Source: Pseudorhizobium tarimense
GTDB taxonomy: Bacteria > Pseudomonadota > Alphaproteobacteria > Rhizobiales > Rhizobiaceae
Direction: 5' to 3'
Assembly: GCF_022968135.1 (NCBI RefSeq)
Contig: NZ_JALJRA010000023.1
Span: forward strand, 1-62,732
DNA length: 62,732 bases
A program made the position numbers and the translations under genes. Shown here piece by piece: positions 1-12,498 of the stretch (position 1 is its first letter; every line of letters begins with the position of its first letter). Under the pieces are notes generated by a model. It searched no databases, was not told where the DNA came from, and saw only the letters and a list, made by a program, of their open reading frames with translations.

Positions 1-119
1 ATGACGGGCTTGTCGACGACCGTCAGCATTTCCTTCGGAACGGCCTTTGTGGCCGGAAGAAAGCGGGTACCGAGACCCGCTACTGGAAAGACTGCCTTAC
101 GTATCTTCTTCTGTGCCAC
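1..119 (-). CDS. galU: UTP-glucose-1-phosphate uridylyltransferase, N-terminal part (runs off window)
   Basis: The reverse strand read from GTG at 119 gives the N-terminus of a UDP-glucose pyrophosphorylase, including KAVFPVAGLGTRFLPATK, the nucleotide-binding G-x-G-T-R loop of this nucleotidyltransferase family, followed by PKEMLTVVDKP. The family makes UDP-glucose from UTP and glucose-1-phosphate in the cytoplasm for exopolysaccharide and lipopolysaccharide precursors. An AGGAGG ribosome-binding site lies five bases before the GTG, which supports this start. Only about 39 codons are present; the rest lies beyond base 1. It is transcribed divergently from the transglycosylase gene, and the 167-bp gap must hold both promoters. 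Confidence 0.85.
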   Translation of the reverse strand, partial: MAQKKIRKAVFPVAGLGTRFLPATKAVPKEMLTVVDKPV

Positions 120-286
120 GCACACCTCCTGAAGCACAATTCATTGCGCCGATCACAATCCCGTCAACTAGGGCTGATTTACGACCTTACGAACACCGGT
201 GACCTGCACGGGGCAGATATGGTAAAGAGTTTGTTGACCCCGTCCTGTTATCTAATCGTTAAGCCGGACACCACGCTCGGTGAAGT

Positions 287-1540
287 ATGAAACTTGAAGA
301 GCAACGGACACGACTGCCGATGACCATTTTCGCCACCAATCGCTTTCGCGGCCTCGCCCTCGCGCTGATCGCAGGGGCAGCCCTCGCGACCAATCCGATA
401 CATGCCCGTGCCGATGCGGGTTTCAAGTCTTGGGTTGCAAATTTCTACCCCACAGCCGCCAAGGCGGGCATCAGCCGCTCGACCTATGACAATGCCTTTG
501 CCGGAGTGACGGCACCCGACAAGGAAGTGCTGGAAAAGGCGGCTTATCAGCCTGAATTCAAGTCGCAGATCTGGGACTATCTGGATTCGCGCGTGAACCC
601 CTACACCGTCAAGATCGGCCAGGAGATGCTCCACAGGCATGGCCGCACGCTTGCCGCGCTGGAGAACCACTTCGGCGTCGACAAGCATGTCCTGTTGGCC
701 ATCTGGTCGATGGAATCGAACTACGGCGCCGTCTTGGAGAAGCCCGACCGGCTGCACCACATTCCCCAGGCGCTCGCAACGCTTGCTTGGGGAGACCCGA
801 AGCGCGCCAAATTTGCGCGTACGCAGCTCATCTCGGCGCTGAAGATCCTGCAGTCGGGTGAAGTTGCGCCGACGCAGCTGACCGGCTCCTGGGCCGGCGC
901 CATGGGCCACACGCAGTTCATTCCGTCGAGCTACCTCCTCTATAAGTTCGACGCCGACGGCAACGGACGAGCCGACATCTGGAACTCTATCCCGGATGCA
1001 CTCGCAACCTCCGCCAACCTGCTGGCTAAGAACGGCTGGCAGACCGGCAAGACCTGGGGCTACGAGGCCGTCCTTCCTCGCGGGGCTGCCAAGTATGACG
1101 GCCAGACCAAGACACTGGAGCAATGGGCGGCACTTGGCTTCTCCCGGCCCAACGGCAAGCCCTTCCCGCGGGCCAGCGACCGTGCTGAATTGAAGCTGCT
1201 CGCTGGCGGCAATGGCCCGGCCTTCCTGATGACGCGCAACTTCTTCGTCATCAAGCGTTACAATGCCGCCGACAGCTACGCGCTCGCCGTTGGCTTGCTC
1301 GCCGACCAGATCGCCGGATATGGCGGCATGCATCAGCGCTGGCCGCGGCCAGACGGCACGCTGGACGTCGCCGAGAAGTTCGAGCTGCAGACGAAGCTCA
1401 AGCAGCTCGGCTATTACGATGGCGAGATTGACGGCAACTTCGGCTCCGGCTCGAAGGCTGCCATCACCGCGATCCAGCAGCGGCTCGGCATGGAAGCCAA
1501 TGGCGAGCCCTCCCATCATCTCCTCAAGGCCCTGCGCTGA
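287..1540 (+). CDS. Secreted lytic murein transglycosylase, MltB type with peptidoglycan-binding domain
   Basis: This 417-residue protein cleaves the MurNAc-GlcNAc bond of peptidoglycan in the periplasm, forming 1,6-anhydro ends (family knowledge). The hydrophobic stretch LALALIAGAALA around residues 23-34, followed by HARA, looks like a Sec signal peptide. The catalytic domain has the MltB-family motif IWSMESNYG with the likely catalytic Glu143, then GAMGHTQFIPSSY. Residues about 362-417 form a PG_binding_1 repeat (ELQTKLKQLGYYDGEIDGNFG). A second ATG at 320 would give a shorter, more usual signal peptide; neither start has a strong ribosome-binding site. Length and domain order are normal for rhizobial homologues. 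Confidence 0.9.
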   Translation: MKLEEQRTRLPMTIFATNRFRGLALALIAGAALATNPIHARADAGFKSWVANFYPTAAKAGISRSTYDNAFAGVTAPDKEVLEKAAYQPEFKSQIWDYLDSRVNPYTVKIGQEMLHRHGRTLAALENHFGVDKHVLLAIWSMESNYGAVLEKPDRLHHIPQALATLAWGDPKRAKFARTQLISALKILQSGEVAPTQLTGSWAGAMGHTQFIPSSYLLYKFDADGNGRADIWNSIPDALATSANLLAKNGWQTGKTWGYEAVLPRGAAKYDGQTKTLEQWAALGFSRPNGKPFPRASDRAELKLLAGGNGPAFLMTRNFFVIKRYNAADSYALAVGLLADQIAGYGGMHQRWPRPDGTLDVAEKFELQTKLKQLGYYDGEIDGNFGSGSKAAITAIQQRLGMEANGEPSHHLLKALR

Positions 1541-1609
1541 GTTGACATCGACAGTGTCTCGCCCCAGATCGCAGACTTGAACGCTGGGGCGAGAGCAGAC
1601 GGCAAAAGC

Positions 1610-2824
1610 ATGAAGGTTTTGCAGAACATGGGCGGCGGACGCATTCTGACCCGAGCGATGGTGGCTTTCCTCGCCCTGCTCCTCGCATGGCCCATGCAGT
1701 GGAGCGCCGCGTCCGCGCAAGAGCGGGTGCCGCGTCGCAATCTCCTGGATATGCTGTTTGGCGGCGGTCGCCGCTACATCGATCCCCCGCCTCCCGTTCG
1801 GGAAGTGGTTCCGCGGCGTGCGCGCCAAAGGGAACAGAGGCCGGCACGGCGCAACCGTGCTCCGGCAACGCGCGCCTCCGCCCCGCGCCCCGCACCGCCA
1901 CCCGCCCCCGCAAAGCCCGAGCCGGTAAACAAGCTGGAAAATGCACGGCCCATCCTCGTGGTCGGTGACTTCCTCGCCGGCGGCCTGGGCGACGAGTTGA
2001 AGACCGCGTTCGAGCAGTCTCCCGGCGTTGTCGTGGACGAGCGGAGCAACGGCTCGTCCGGTCTCGTTCGCCAGGATTATTACGACTGGCCGCAGCAGCT
2101 CCCGGGCATGATCGAGGAGGTCAAGCCGGCGCTCGTCGTAGTGATGATCGGCGCCAACGACCGGCAGCAGATGAAGACCGAGAATGCGCGGCTCGAATTC
2201 CCGAGTGGTGCCTGGTTCAAGGAATACGAGGAGCGCGTGCGCGAGTTTGGCACCATCGTGACGAGCCGCAAGATCCCGCTCCTGTGGGTCGGCCTGCCGT
2301 CCTTCCAGTCGCCGTCATTCATGCGGGATGCGGTGAAGCTGAACGGCATCTACCGCGCCGAGGTCGCCAAGATCGGTGGCGAATTCGTCGATATCTGGGA
2401 TGGCTTCGTCGACGAGGACGGCAAGTTCGTCGTCACCGGATCGGACATGAACGGCCAGCAGGCGCGCCTGCGCGGCTCCGACGGCATTAACTTCACCACC
2501 GCCGGCAAACGCAAGCTCGCCTTCTACGTGGAGAAATATGCGCGGAGACACTTGGGCGAGATGGCAAGCCCGGAACTCGTGAAGCTCGACGCCAGCAACC
2601 TGCCGGAGCTTCAGATCCTGCCGCCCTCGCCCACGTCGGCCGTCCCGGTCCAGCCGATCGGGATGACGGATCCTGCGCTCGACGGTGGCAGCGAGCTTCT
2701 CGGTGCTGCACCGCCGCCGCCGCCGACCGTGGAATCGCCCCGTGACATGCTCGTCAAGCGCGGCGAACTGCCATCACCGCCCAAGGGACGGATCGACGAC
2801 TACGCGCTGCCGAGCATGCAGTAG
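1610..2824 (+). CDS. DUF459-family SGNH-fold exported protein, probably catalytically degenerate
   Basis: About 404 residues from ATG 1610; an in-frame TTG at 1577 is possible but has no better ribosome-binding site. An N-terminal hydrophobic segment (MVAFLALLLAWPMQW) predicts export, followed by a Pro/Arg-rich linker to about residue 115. The SGNH-hydrolase core is recognisable from VVVMIGANDRQQ (the G-x-N-D block) and LLWVGLPSF. The nucleophile block reads VVGDFLAGGLG, with Phe where GDS would carry Ser, and the C-terminal block reads DGINFT, with Asn where the His of DGxH would be. The C-terminal 80 residues are Pro-rich. It follows the transglycosylase by 70 bp and may act on the envelope; a binding role is as likely as an esterase role. 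Confidence 0.8.
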   Translation: MKVLQNMGGGRILTRAMVAFLALLLAWPMQWSAASAQERVPRRNLLDMLFGGGRRYIDPPPPVREVVPRRARQREQRPARRNRAPATRASAPRPAPPPAPAKPEPVNKLENARPILVVGDFLAGGLGDELKTAFEQSPGVVVDERSNGSSGLVRQDYYDWPQQLPGMIEEVKPALVVVMIGANDRQQMKTENARLEFPSGAWFKEYEERVREFGTIVTSRKIPLLWVGLPSFQSPSFMRDAVKLNGIYRAEVAKIGGEFVDIWDGFVDEDGKFVVTGSDMNGQQARLRGSDGINFTTAGKRKLAFYVEKYARRHLGEMASPELVKLDASNLPELQILPPSPTSAVPVQPIGMTDPALDGGSELLGAAPPPPPTVESPRDMLVKRGELPSPPKGRIDDYALPSMQ

Positions 2825-2839
2825 GGAATGTGCTGGCGG

Positions 2840-4294
2840 TCAGACCGGCAGGACAGATGCTCCCATCAGAGCCTCGTCGATCGCGCGCGCCGCCTGGCGG
2901 CCTTCACGGATCGCCCACACCACCAGGGACTGGCCGCGGCGAACGTCGCCGGCAACCCAGAATTTGTCCACCGACGTCTTGTAGTCGCGGTCGTTGGCAA
3001 CGACGTTGGCCGATCCGCGGCGATCGACGTTGAGCGTGAGCTTGCCTTCCAGCTCGTTCAGAACGCCTTCCTGCAGCGGCCCGGAAAAGCCGATCGCGAT
3101 GAAGGCGAGATCTGCCTTGATGATGAACTCCGTGCCGGCAATCGGCTTGCGGCGCTCGTCAACCTCGCAGCACCGCACACCGGTGAGGTGCCCGTCCTCG
3201 CCGACGAATTCCAGCGTCGCGACCTGGAATTCGCGCGCTGCCCCTTCGGCCTGCGACGATGAAGTACGCATCTTCGTTGCCCAGAAGGGCCAGACGGCGA
3301 GCTTGTCTTCCTTTTCCGGCGGCTGCGGGCGGATGTCGAGCTGCGTCACCTTGACCGCGCCCTGGCGGAAGGCAGTGCCGACGCAGTCGGACGCCGTATC
3401 GCCGCCGCCGACGACCACCACATGCTTGGCACCGGCTAGAATCGGATCGGCAGGCCAGCCGACGCTGTCGATGTTCTCGCGTCCGACGCGACGGTTCTGC
3501 TGGACGAGATAAGGCATGGCATCATGCACGCCCTGCAGGTCGACGCCCGGAATACCCGCAGCGCGCGGCGTTTCGGAACCGCCGCAATAGAGAACCGCAT
3601 CATGCTCGGCGATCAATTCCTCGACCGGCTTGTCGACACCGATGTTGACGCCGCAGTGGAAGGTGACGCCCTCGCCCTTCATCTGCTCGACGCGGCGGTC
3701 GATGAAATTCTTCTCCAGCTTGAAGTCGGGGATGCCGTAGCGAAGCAGCCCGCCGGGCTTCGTCTCCCGCTCGTAGACATGCACGTTGTGGCCAGCCCGG
3801 CCCAGCTGCTGGGCGGCTGCAAGGCCGGCAGGACCCGACCCGATGACCGCGACCTTCTTGCCGGTCTTCGTGGTGGCCGGCTGTGGCGCGACCAGACCGA
3901 GTTCATAAGCCTTGTCCGCAATCGCCTGCTCGATCGTCTTGATCGCAACCGGCGCATCCTCGAGGTTCAGCGTGCATGCTTCCTCGCAAGGCGCAGGGCA
4001 GACGCGGCCCGTAAACTCGGGGAAATTGTTGGTCGAATGCAGGTTGCGGATCGCCTCTTCCCACTTGCCGCTGTAGACGAGGTCGTTCCAGTCGGGGATC
4101 TGGTTGTGCACCGGACATCCAGTCGGACCGTGGCAATAGGGGATGCCGCAGTCCATGCAGCGCGCCGCCTGCTTCGTCACCTCCGCATCCGACATGGGAA
4201 TGGTGAATTCGCGGAAATGGCGGATACGGTCCGATGCCGGCTGGTACTTCATCACCTGCCGGTCGATTTCGAGAAAACCCGTTACCTTGCCCAT
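2840..4294 (-). CDS. gltD: Glutamate synthase (NADPH) small subunit
   Basis: This 484-residue protein is the NADPH-oxidising, FAD-containing beta subunit of GOGAT, which passes electrons to the large subunit to make glutamate from glutamine and 2-oxoglutarate. The N-terminal part carries Cys clusters for two 4Fe-4S centres (ARCMDCGIPYCHGPTGCPVHN and GRVCPAPCEEACTLN). Two dinucleotide-binding loops follow: VAVIGSGPAGLAAAQQLG for FAD and HVVVVGGGDTASDCVGTA for NADPH. The start MGKVTGFLEIDR is typical. In most rhizobia it directly follows gltB; here a vapBC module of about 0.7 kb separates them, so gltD depends on read-through, the vapBC promoter, or its own promoter in the 22-bp gap or within vapC. 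Confidence 0.95.
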   Translation of the reverse strand: MGKVTGFLEIDRQVMKYQPASDRIRHFREFTIPMSDAEVTKQAARCMDCGIPYCHGPTGCPVHNQIPDWNDLVYSGKWEEAIRNLHSTNNFPEFTGRVCPAPCEEACTLNLEDAPVAIKTIEQAIADKAYELGLVAPQPATTKTGKKVAVIGSGPAGLAAAQQLGRAGHNVHVYERETKPGGLLRYGIPDFKLEKNFIDRRVEQMKGEGVTFHCGVNIGVDKPVEELIAEHDAVLYCGGSETPRAAGIPGVDLQGVHDAMPYLVQQNRRVGRENIDSVGWPADPILAGAKHVVVVGGGDTASDCVGTAFRQGAVKVTQLDIRPQPPEKEDKLAVWPFWATKMRTSSSQAEGAAREFQVATLEFVGEDGHLTGVRCCEVDERRKPIAGTEFIIKADLAFIAIGFSGPLQEGVLNELEGKLTLNVDRRGSANVVANDRDYKTSVDKFWVAGDVRRGQSLVVWAIREGRQAARAIDEALMGASVLPV

Positions 4295-4316
4295 GTCTAA
4301 ACCCTTGTCTCCGCTG

Positions 4317-4715
4317 CTACCGCAGCCAGTTCTCGATCTTCAATCCCGGCACCCGGGAAAACTCTCTTTCGTTGTCCGTCACCAGCACCGCGTCCAACGC
4401 AAGTGCGTGTGCCGCGATCAGCATGTCCATGTCGCCAATCGATTGTCTGCTGCGGCTCAGACTGTCTCTGACTGCAGCGTAGTGAATTTCTGCCGGCGCT
4501 TCCCAAGGCAGTACTTCGAAATCACCCAGAACCGCCTCAACCAGTGTCGCCAGACGCTCCGACCCCTTCTTCACAATCCCGTACCTCAATTCGGCGGCGA
4601 CGATGATGCTCGTGACGAGATCGCCATCTTCGAGAGCTGCGATCCGCTCACCAAACTTGCCCCGTGGGTTGCGAATCAGATCGAAGATCACGTTGGTGTC
4701 GAAGAGGTAGCTCAC
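4317..4715 (-). CDS. vapC: VapC-type PIN-domain ribonuclease toxin
   Basis: A 132-residue PIN-domain protein beginning SYLFDTNVIFDLIRNP, with the first acidic residue in the FDTN motif, Glu in AAELRYGI, and the later acidic pair in IGDMDMLIAAHAL and LVTDNEREF. All the metal-binding acids expected of an active VapC endoribonuclease are present (family knowledge; many VapC toxins cut initiator tRNA or rRNA). It overlaps the upstream antitoxin by four bases (ATGA), the usual translational coupling. It sits between gltB and gltD on the same strand. Confidence 0.9.
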   Translation of the reverse strand: MSYLFDTNVIFDLIRNPRGKFGERIAALEDGDLVTSIIVAAELRYGIVKKGSERLATLVEAVLGDFEVLPWEAPAEIHYAAVRDSLSRSRQSIGDMDMLIAAHALALDAVLVTDNEREFSRVPGLKIENWLR

Positions 4716-4981
4716 TCAGGCACATCCAGATCCACCGGCCGGAGAGGAAGATCCTCGATCTCCGGAAACTCCTCTCCCAGTAGCTCCGCCTGCCGAAGAT
4801 ATGCCACCAACTCGCCCGGTGTTCGCTTCTGCTTTCCCGGGCGGATCGTGATGATGCCATCCACTTCCTGGCGGATGACGACCTCATTGCCGGAAAGTCC
4901 GAAATCGCTCGGAATCCGCACCGCCCGGCTTCGACCGTTCATGAAGATCCTTGCCTTCCGCTCCTTCGCTATCGGCTGCAT
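4712..4981 (-). CDS. vapB: VapB-type antitoxin (AbrB/SpoVT-like DNA-binding)
   Basis: About 89 residues from ATG 4981, chosen because a GGAGGT ribosome-binding site lies just upstream and the preceding in-frame codons run through the operator palindrome. The protein starts MQPIAKERKARIFMNGRSRA and continues AVRIPSDFGLSGNEVVIRQE, the swapped-hairpin AbrB fold of VapB antitoxins. The acidic C-terminus (EEFPEIEDLPLRP) is the likely toxin-binding tail. Antitoxins of this class repress their own operon together with the toxin; the operator is the palindrome immediately upstream. Confidence 0.88.
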   Translation of the reverse strand: MQPIAKERKARIFMNGRSRAVRIPSDFGLSGNEVVIRQEVDGIITIRPGKQKRTPGELVAYLRQAELLGEEFPEIEDLPLRPVDLDVPE

Positions 4982-4993
4982 CGCTACCTCCAC

Positions 4994-5022
4994 CTTGTAA
5001 TATGACAATGTCATATTACAAG
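4994..5022. promoter_or_regulatory. 29-bp perfect palindrome, presumed VapBC autoregulatory operator
   Basis: Two 14-base arms, CTTGTAATATGACA (4994-5007) and TGTCATATTACAAG (5009-5022), match perfectly around a single central base. It is strikingly AT-rich for this genome. It ends 3 bases from the vapB ribosome-binding site and begins again 16 bases after the gltB stop codon, exactly where a toxin-antitoxin operator/promoter belongs. The inference is that VapB or VapBC binds here. It could also form a hairpin in read-through transcripts from gltB, but no T tract follows. Confidence 0.85.
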
Positions 5023-5038
5023 ACCTGACTTGTTTCAA

Positions 5039-9748
<4,710 letters not shown>

Positions 9749-9862
9749 CGTCGTTCCTCCTTCGGTCCCGCAGGACAAGGTGGTTGAATTCCATCAGGCC
9801 GTCTGCCGCACCGACACCGCCGGCACCTTCGTCGCAGGAGCGTGAAAGCGGACGCAGGCCAT

Positions 9863-9893
9863 AGAAATAGGACAGCACATATGACCTATTTCT
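9863..9893. promoter_or_regulatory. Inverted repeat upstream of gltB, candidate operator
   Basis: A nine-base inverted repeat, AGAAATAGG (9863-9871) and CCTATTTCT (9885-9893), lies about 115 bp upstream of the gltB start inside the divergent gltB/threonine aldolase spacer. It overlaps TTGAGA and CTATTT hexamers that could serve as gltB promoter elements on the minus strand. The arm spacing of about two turns fits a dimeric regulator. Which regulator binds is unknown. The rest of the 374-bp spacer shows nothing else clear. Confidence 0.4.
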
Positions 9894-10122
9894 CAAAGTT
9901 CTATGCCACACTTGAGCGGGCATCACAAGAGCGGGCGCCTTACAATCGAAGGAGCATCCGACAGAAGATTAGCGAGGCATCGACTTCCCTGTAACTTTAT
10001 TGCCGCTGGACCCGGTTTCAGAGTCTCTTCTTGCCACCCACCGAACAGCCAGGACGCCGGATTGATCCGCGGAGCAAAATGGCTAAGGTCCACTCCTCCC
10101 AAGCCTTAAGGAATTTCCCACG

Positions 10123-11169
10123 ATGTTTTTTGCTTCCGACAATTGGGCCGGCGCTCATACTGCGATCAATGAACGCCTGATGCGGGAATCGATCCGCTTT
10201 GCCGCCGCCTACGGCACGAGCGATCTCGACCGCGCCATCGAGCAGCGCTTCAACGAGATCTTCGAACGCGAAGTGGCGGTCTTCTTCGTCGCCACCGGCA
10301 CCGCAGCCAACTCGCTGGCGCTCGCGAGCGTCGAGCGGCCGGGCGGCGTCGTCTTTGCCCACAGCGAAGCTCATGTGATCGAGGACGAGTGCGGCGCGCC
10401 CGACTTCTTCAGCGGCATGCGCATGATACCAGTCGAAGGCGCGGAAGGAAAGATCAACCCCTTGAATCTGAAGGCCCGTATGGCGCGCTACCCGCAGACT
10501 GCCGTCCACCACGGCCGCGCCGCGGCGATCACCATCACGCAGGCGACTGAAGTTGGCAGCATCTACAGCCTCGACGAAATCCAGGTAGTTTCCGACATCG
10601 CCAAGGCGGAAGGCCTGCCGCTGCACATGGATGGCGCCCGCTTTGCCAATGCCCTGGTGGCGCTCGATGCGACGCCGGCCGAGATGACCTGGAAGCGCGA
10701 CGTCGACATCCTCTCCTTCGGCGGCACGAAGAACGGCTGCTGGTGCGCGGAGGCAATTGTCTTCTTCGATCCCGCAATGGCGAAGGAACTGCCCTTCATC
10801 CGCAAGCGCGCAGCGCAACTCTTCTCCAAGTCGCGCTTCATCGCCGCCCAGTTCGAGGCCTATCTGAAGGACGACCTTTGGCTCGAACTGGCCGGCCATG
10901 CGAATGCGATGGCGGACCGCCTCCGCGAAGGGCTTCGCGCCTCCAACACCGCCCGGCTTGCCTGGCCGACGCAATCGAACGAGGTCTTCACCGTTCTTCC
11001 GAAAGAGATGATGAAGGCGGCCCAAGAGAAGGGCGCCAAGTTCTACGATTGGCTGGAACCGCGCGATATGCCGGAGCCGGTCGGCGATGACGAAGCGCTG
11101 ATCCGCCTCGTCACCAGCTTTGCCACCACAGCGGAGGATGTGGACGCGTTCTTGAGCGCGATCGCTTGA
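10123..11169 (+). CDS. ltaE: Low-specificity L-threonine aldolase, PLP-dependent
   Basis: A 348-residue fold-type I PLP enzyme that splits L-threonine or allo-threonine to glycine and acetaldehyde. FVATGTAANSLAL binds the cofactor phosphate, LPLHMDGARFANAL carries the Asp that contacts the pyridine nitrogen, and LSFGGTKNGCW contains the Schiff-base lysine (Lys203). It begins FFASDNWAGAHTAI, typical of the family, and is of normal length. It is divergent from gltB and close to the amidase gene on the opposite strand. There is no sign of an operon. Confidence 0.92.
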   Translation: MFFASDNWAGAHTAINERLMRESIRFAAAYGTSDLDRAIEQRFNEIFEREVAVFFVATGTAANSLALASVERPGGVVFAHSEAHVIEDECGAPDFFSGMRMIPVEGAEGKINPLNLKARMARYPQTAVHHGRAAAITITQATEVGSIYSLDEIQVVSDIAKAEGLPLHMDGARFANALVALDATPAEMTWKRDVDILSFGGTKNGCWCAEAIVFFDPAMAKELPFIRKRAAQLFSKSRFIAAQFEAYLKDDLWLELAGHANAMADRLREGLRASNTARLAWPTQSNEVFTVLPKEMMKAAQEKGAKFYDWLEPRDMPEPVGDDEALIRLVTSFATTAEDVDAFLSAIA

Positions 11170-11222
11170 ACCACTGGCGGCGGTTCGCAGGCCGCCGCCA
11201 ACCTGCTGGCAGGAACACTGCT

Positions 11223-11882
11223 TTATTCCGCGCGGCTACCCCGGTTTCGAAAGGATTTTGGTCGCGATAGACCACGCATCTCGCCACTGAAAAAGAAGCA
11301 TCGCCACTCGCCAAGTGCGTTGCCGAGAAGCCTCTCATTCGCCGCGATCACATCCATCGCGTCGATCAGGTCCTTGGGTGGCGCCATGGCGGCAGGCTGG
11401 CTTGCCCCAAGCTTTGATGCGACGAGGCGGCGGATCTTGCCCATGTCCAGCAGCGTTCCCGGACAGGTCTTGGAGGTACGGAACTCCTCCTCCACCTCTC
11501 CCCGATCGATCAACCGGTTCACTTCGCGCTGGCCGATGATGTTCTCGACCGGGACATCGTATCTCTGCGCCAACTGAGCCAGTAGATCAGTGAGCGTGTC
11601 CTTCTGCTTTACGGTAAAATCGCGCCGGTCGCCGTGGCCGACACAGCAGACTCCAATCGAAAAACGATTTAGCCCCGCCACATGCGCGCCAACCTCTTCT
11701 TCCGGACGCCCCTCCTGCAAAGCACCATCCGGCAGTGATCCGTGCCGGTCGTCGATGATGACATAGTGATAGCCGATGCCTTTCCAACCCCGTTTGCGGT
11801 GCCAGTCGTCGATCTCGCTGACATCGACGTTGGCTATGTCGGCGGCGGCCGTGTGCACCACGAGCTGACGGATCTTGCGCAT
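11223..11882 (-). CDS. N-acetylmuramoyl-L-alanine amidase-like protein (T7 lysozyme fold), one zinc ligand replaced
   Basis: About 219 residues from ATG 11882 (GGGAAG upstream); an in-frame TTG at 11912 is less likely. The amidase_2/T7-lysozyme fold is clear from LVVHTAAAD (first zinc His, His10), HRKRGWKGIGYHYVI (catalytic Tyr38) and TSKTCPGTLLD (Lys138 and zinc Cys140). The second zinc-ligand motif, normally GH-x-E/D, reads IIGQREVN, with Gln118 where His is expected. The C-terminal 75 residues are an extension without a recognised domain. No signal peptide is seen, which suits a phage-derived endolysin or a domesticated relative, but no other phage gene is nearby. Confidence 0.75.
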   Translation of the reverse strand: MRKIRQLVVHTAAADIANVDVSEIDDWHRKRGWKGIGYHYVIIDDRHGSLPDGALQEGRPEEEVGAHVAGLNRFSIGVCCVGHGDRRDFTVKQKDTLTDLLAQLAQRYDVPVENIIGQREVNRLIDRGEVEEEFRTSKTCPGTLLDMGKIRRLVASKLGASQPAAMAPPKDLIDAMDVIAANERLLGNALGEWRCFFFSGEMRGLSRPKSFRNRGSRAE

Positions 11883-11954
11883 CACGTTCTTCCCACCACT
11901 GCACTCCTTCAAGTAGCATAGATGAAGAATTCAATCAGCCAAGGCGGCGCGAGC

Positions 11955-11989
11955 AAAAAGAAAACGGCCCCTCAGCGAGGAGGAGCCGT
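11955..11989 (-). terminator. Intrinsic terminator of hsp20
   Basis: On the minus strand, just beyond the hsp20 stop codon, an ACGGC-CCTC stem pairs with GAGG-GCCGT (11964-11989) and is followed by TTTTCTTTTT. This is a conventional rho-independent terminator, placed about 30 bases after the stop codon. Confidence 0.7.
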
Positions 11990-12015
11990 CCGAAGGCCGT
12001 AAGGTGACGAGACGC

Positions 12016-12498
12016 TTAGTTCACTGTCTGGCGGTCGACCTGCGCTTCGATCGTCTTCGGCGCATCTGAAGCTTCGGCGGCGATCGCGATGCGGCGCGGC
12101 TTCATGGCTTCAGGGATGTTGCGCAGGAGATCGATGTGCAGCAGGCCGTTCTTCAGCGATGCTGCCTGAACCTCGACGTGGTCGGCGAGCTGGAAGCGGC
12201 GCTCAAAGGCGCGCTTGGCGATGCCGCGATAAAGATACTCGCTCTGCTCGGCCTTTTCGTCCTCGCTCTTTTCGCCCTTCACGGTCAGCACATGCGCGTG
12301 CGCTTCGATGCTGAGTTCGCTTTCATCAAAACCAGCAACCGCCATGGTGATGCGGTAGGTGTTCTCGCCGGTGCGCTCAATGTTGTAGGGCGGATAGCTC
12401 GGCGCCTGATCAGGCTGCCCGCGCGTATCGAGAAGGTTGAAGATGCGGTCGAAACCGACAGTGGAACGGTAAAGGGGGGAGAAGTCGACGTGACGCAT
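12016..12498 (-). CDS. ibpA: Small heat-shock protein, Hsp20/IbpA family
   Basis: A 160-residue cytoplasmic holdase chaperone. The start MRHVDFSPLYRSTVGFDRIF is the typical IbpA N-terminus. The alpha-crystallin domain runs from about residue 35 to 130 (NIERTGENTYRITMAVAGF to LADHVEVQAASLKNGLLHIDL), and the partner-binding I-x-I-type motif near the C-terminus is RRIAIAA. An AGGAGG ribosome-binding site precedes the ATG and is sequestered in a ROSE-like leader hairpin (12499-12600), so translation is expected to rise at heat-shock temperature. It is a single-gene unit with its own terminator. Confidence 0.95.
   Translation of the reverse strand: MRHVDFSPLYRSTVGFDRIFNLLDTRGQPDQAPSYPPYNIERTGENTYRITMAVAGFDESELSIEAHAHVLTVKGEKSEDEKAEQSEYLYRGIAKRAFERRFQLADHVEVQAASLKNGLLHIDLLRNIPEAMKPRRIAIAAEASDAPKTIEAQVDRQTVN

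Noticed and set aside
248..1828. A 526-residue antisense frame over the transglycosylase gene
   Set aside because: It shadows a clear gene with signal peptide and catalytic motifs, and has no recognisable domain or ribosome-binding site of its own.
11223..11882. A prophage remnant around the T7-lysozyme-like amidase
   Set aside because: No integrase, holin, structural gene, attachment repeat or composition change is seen around it.
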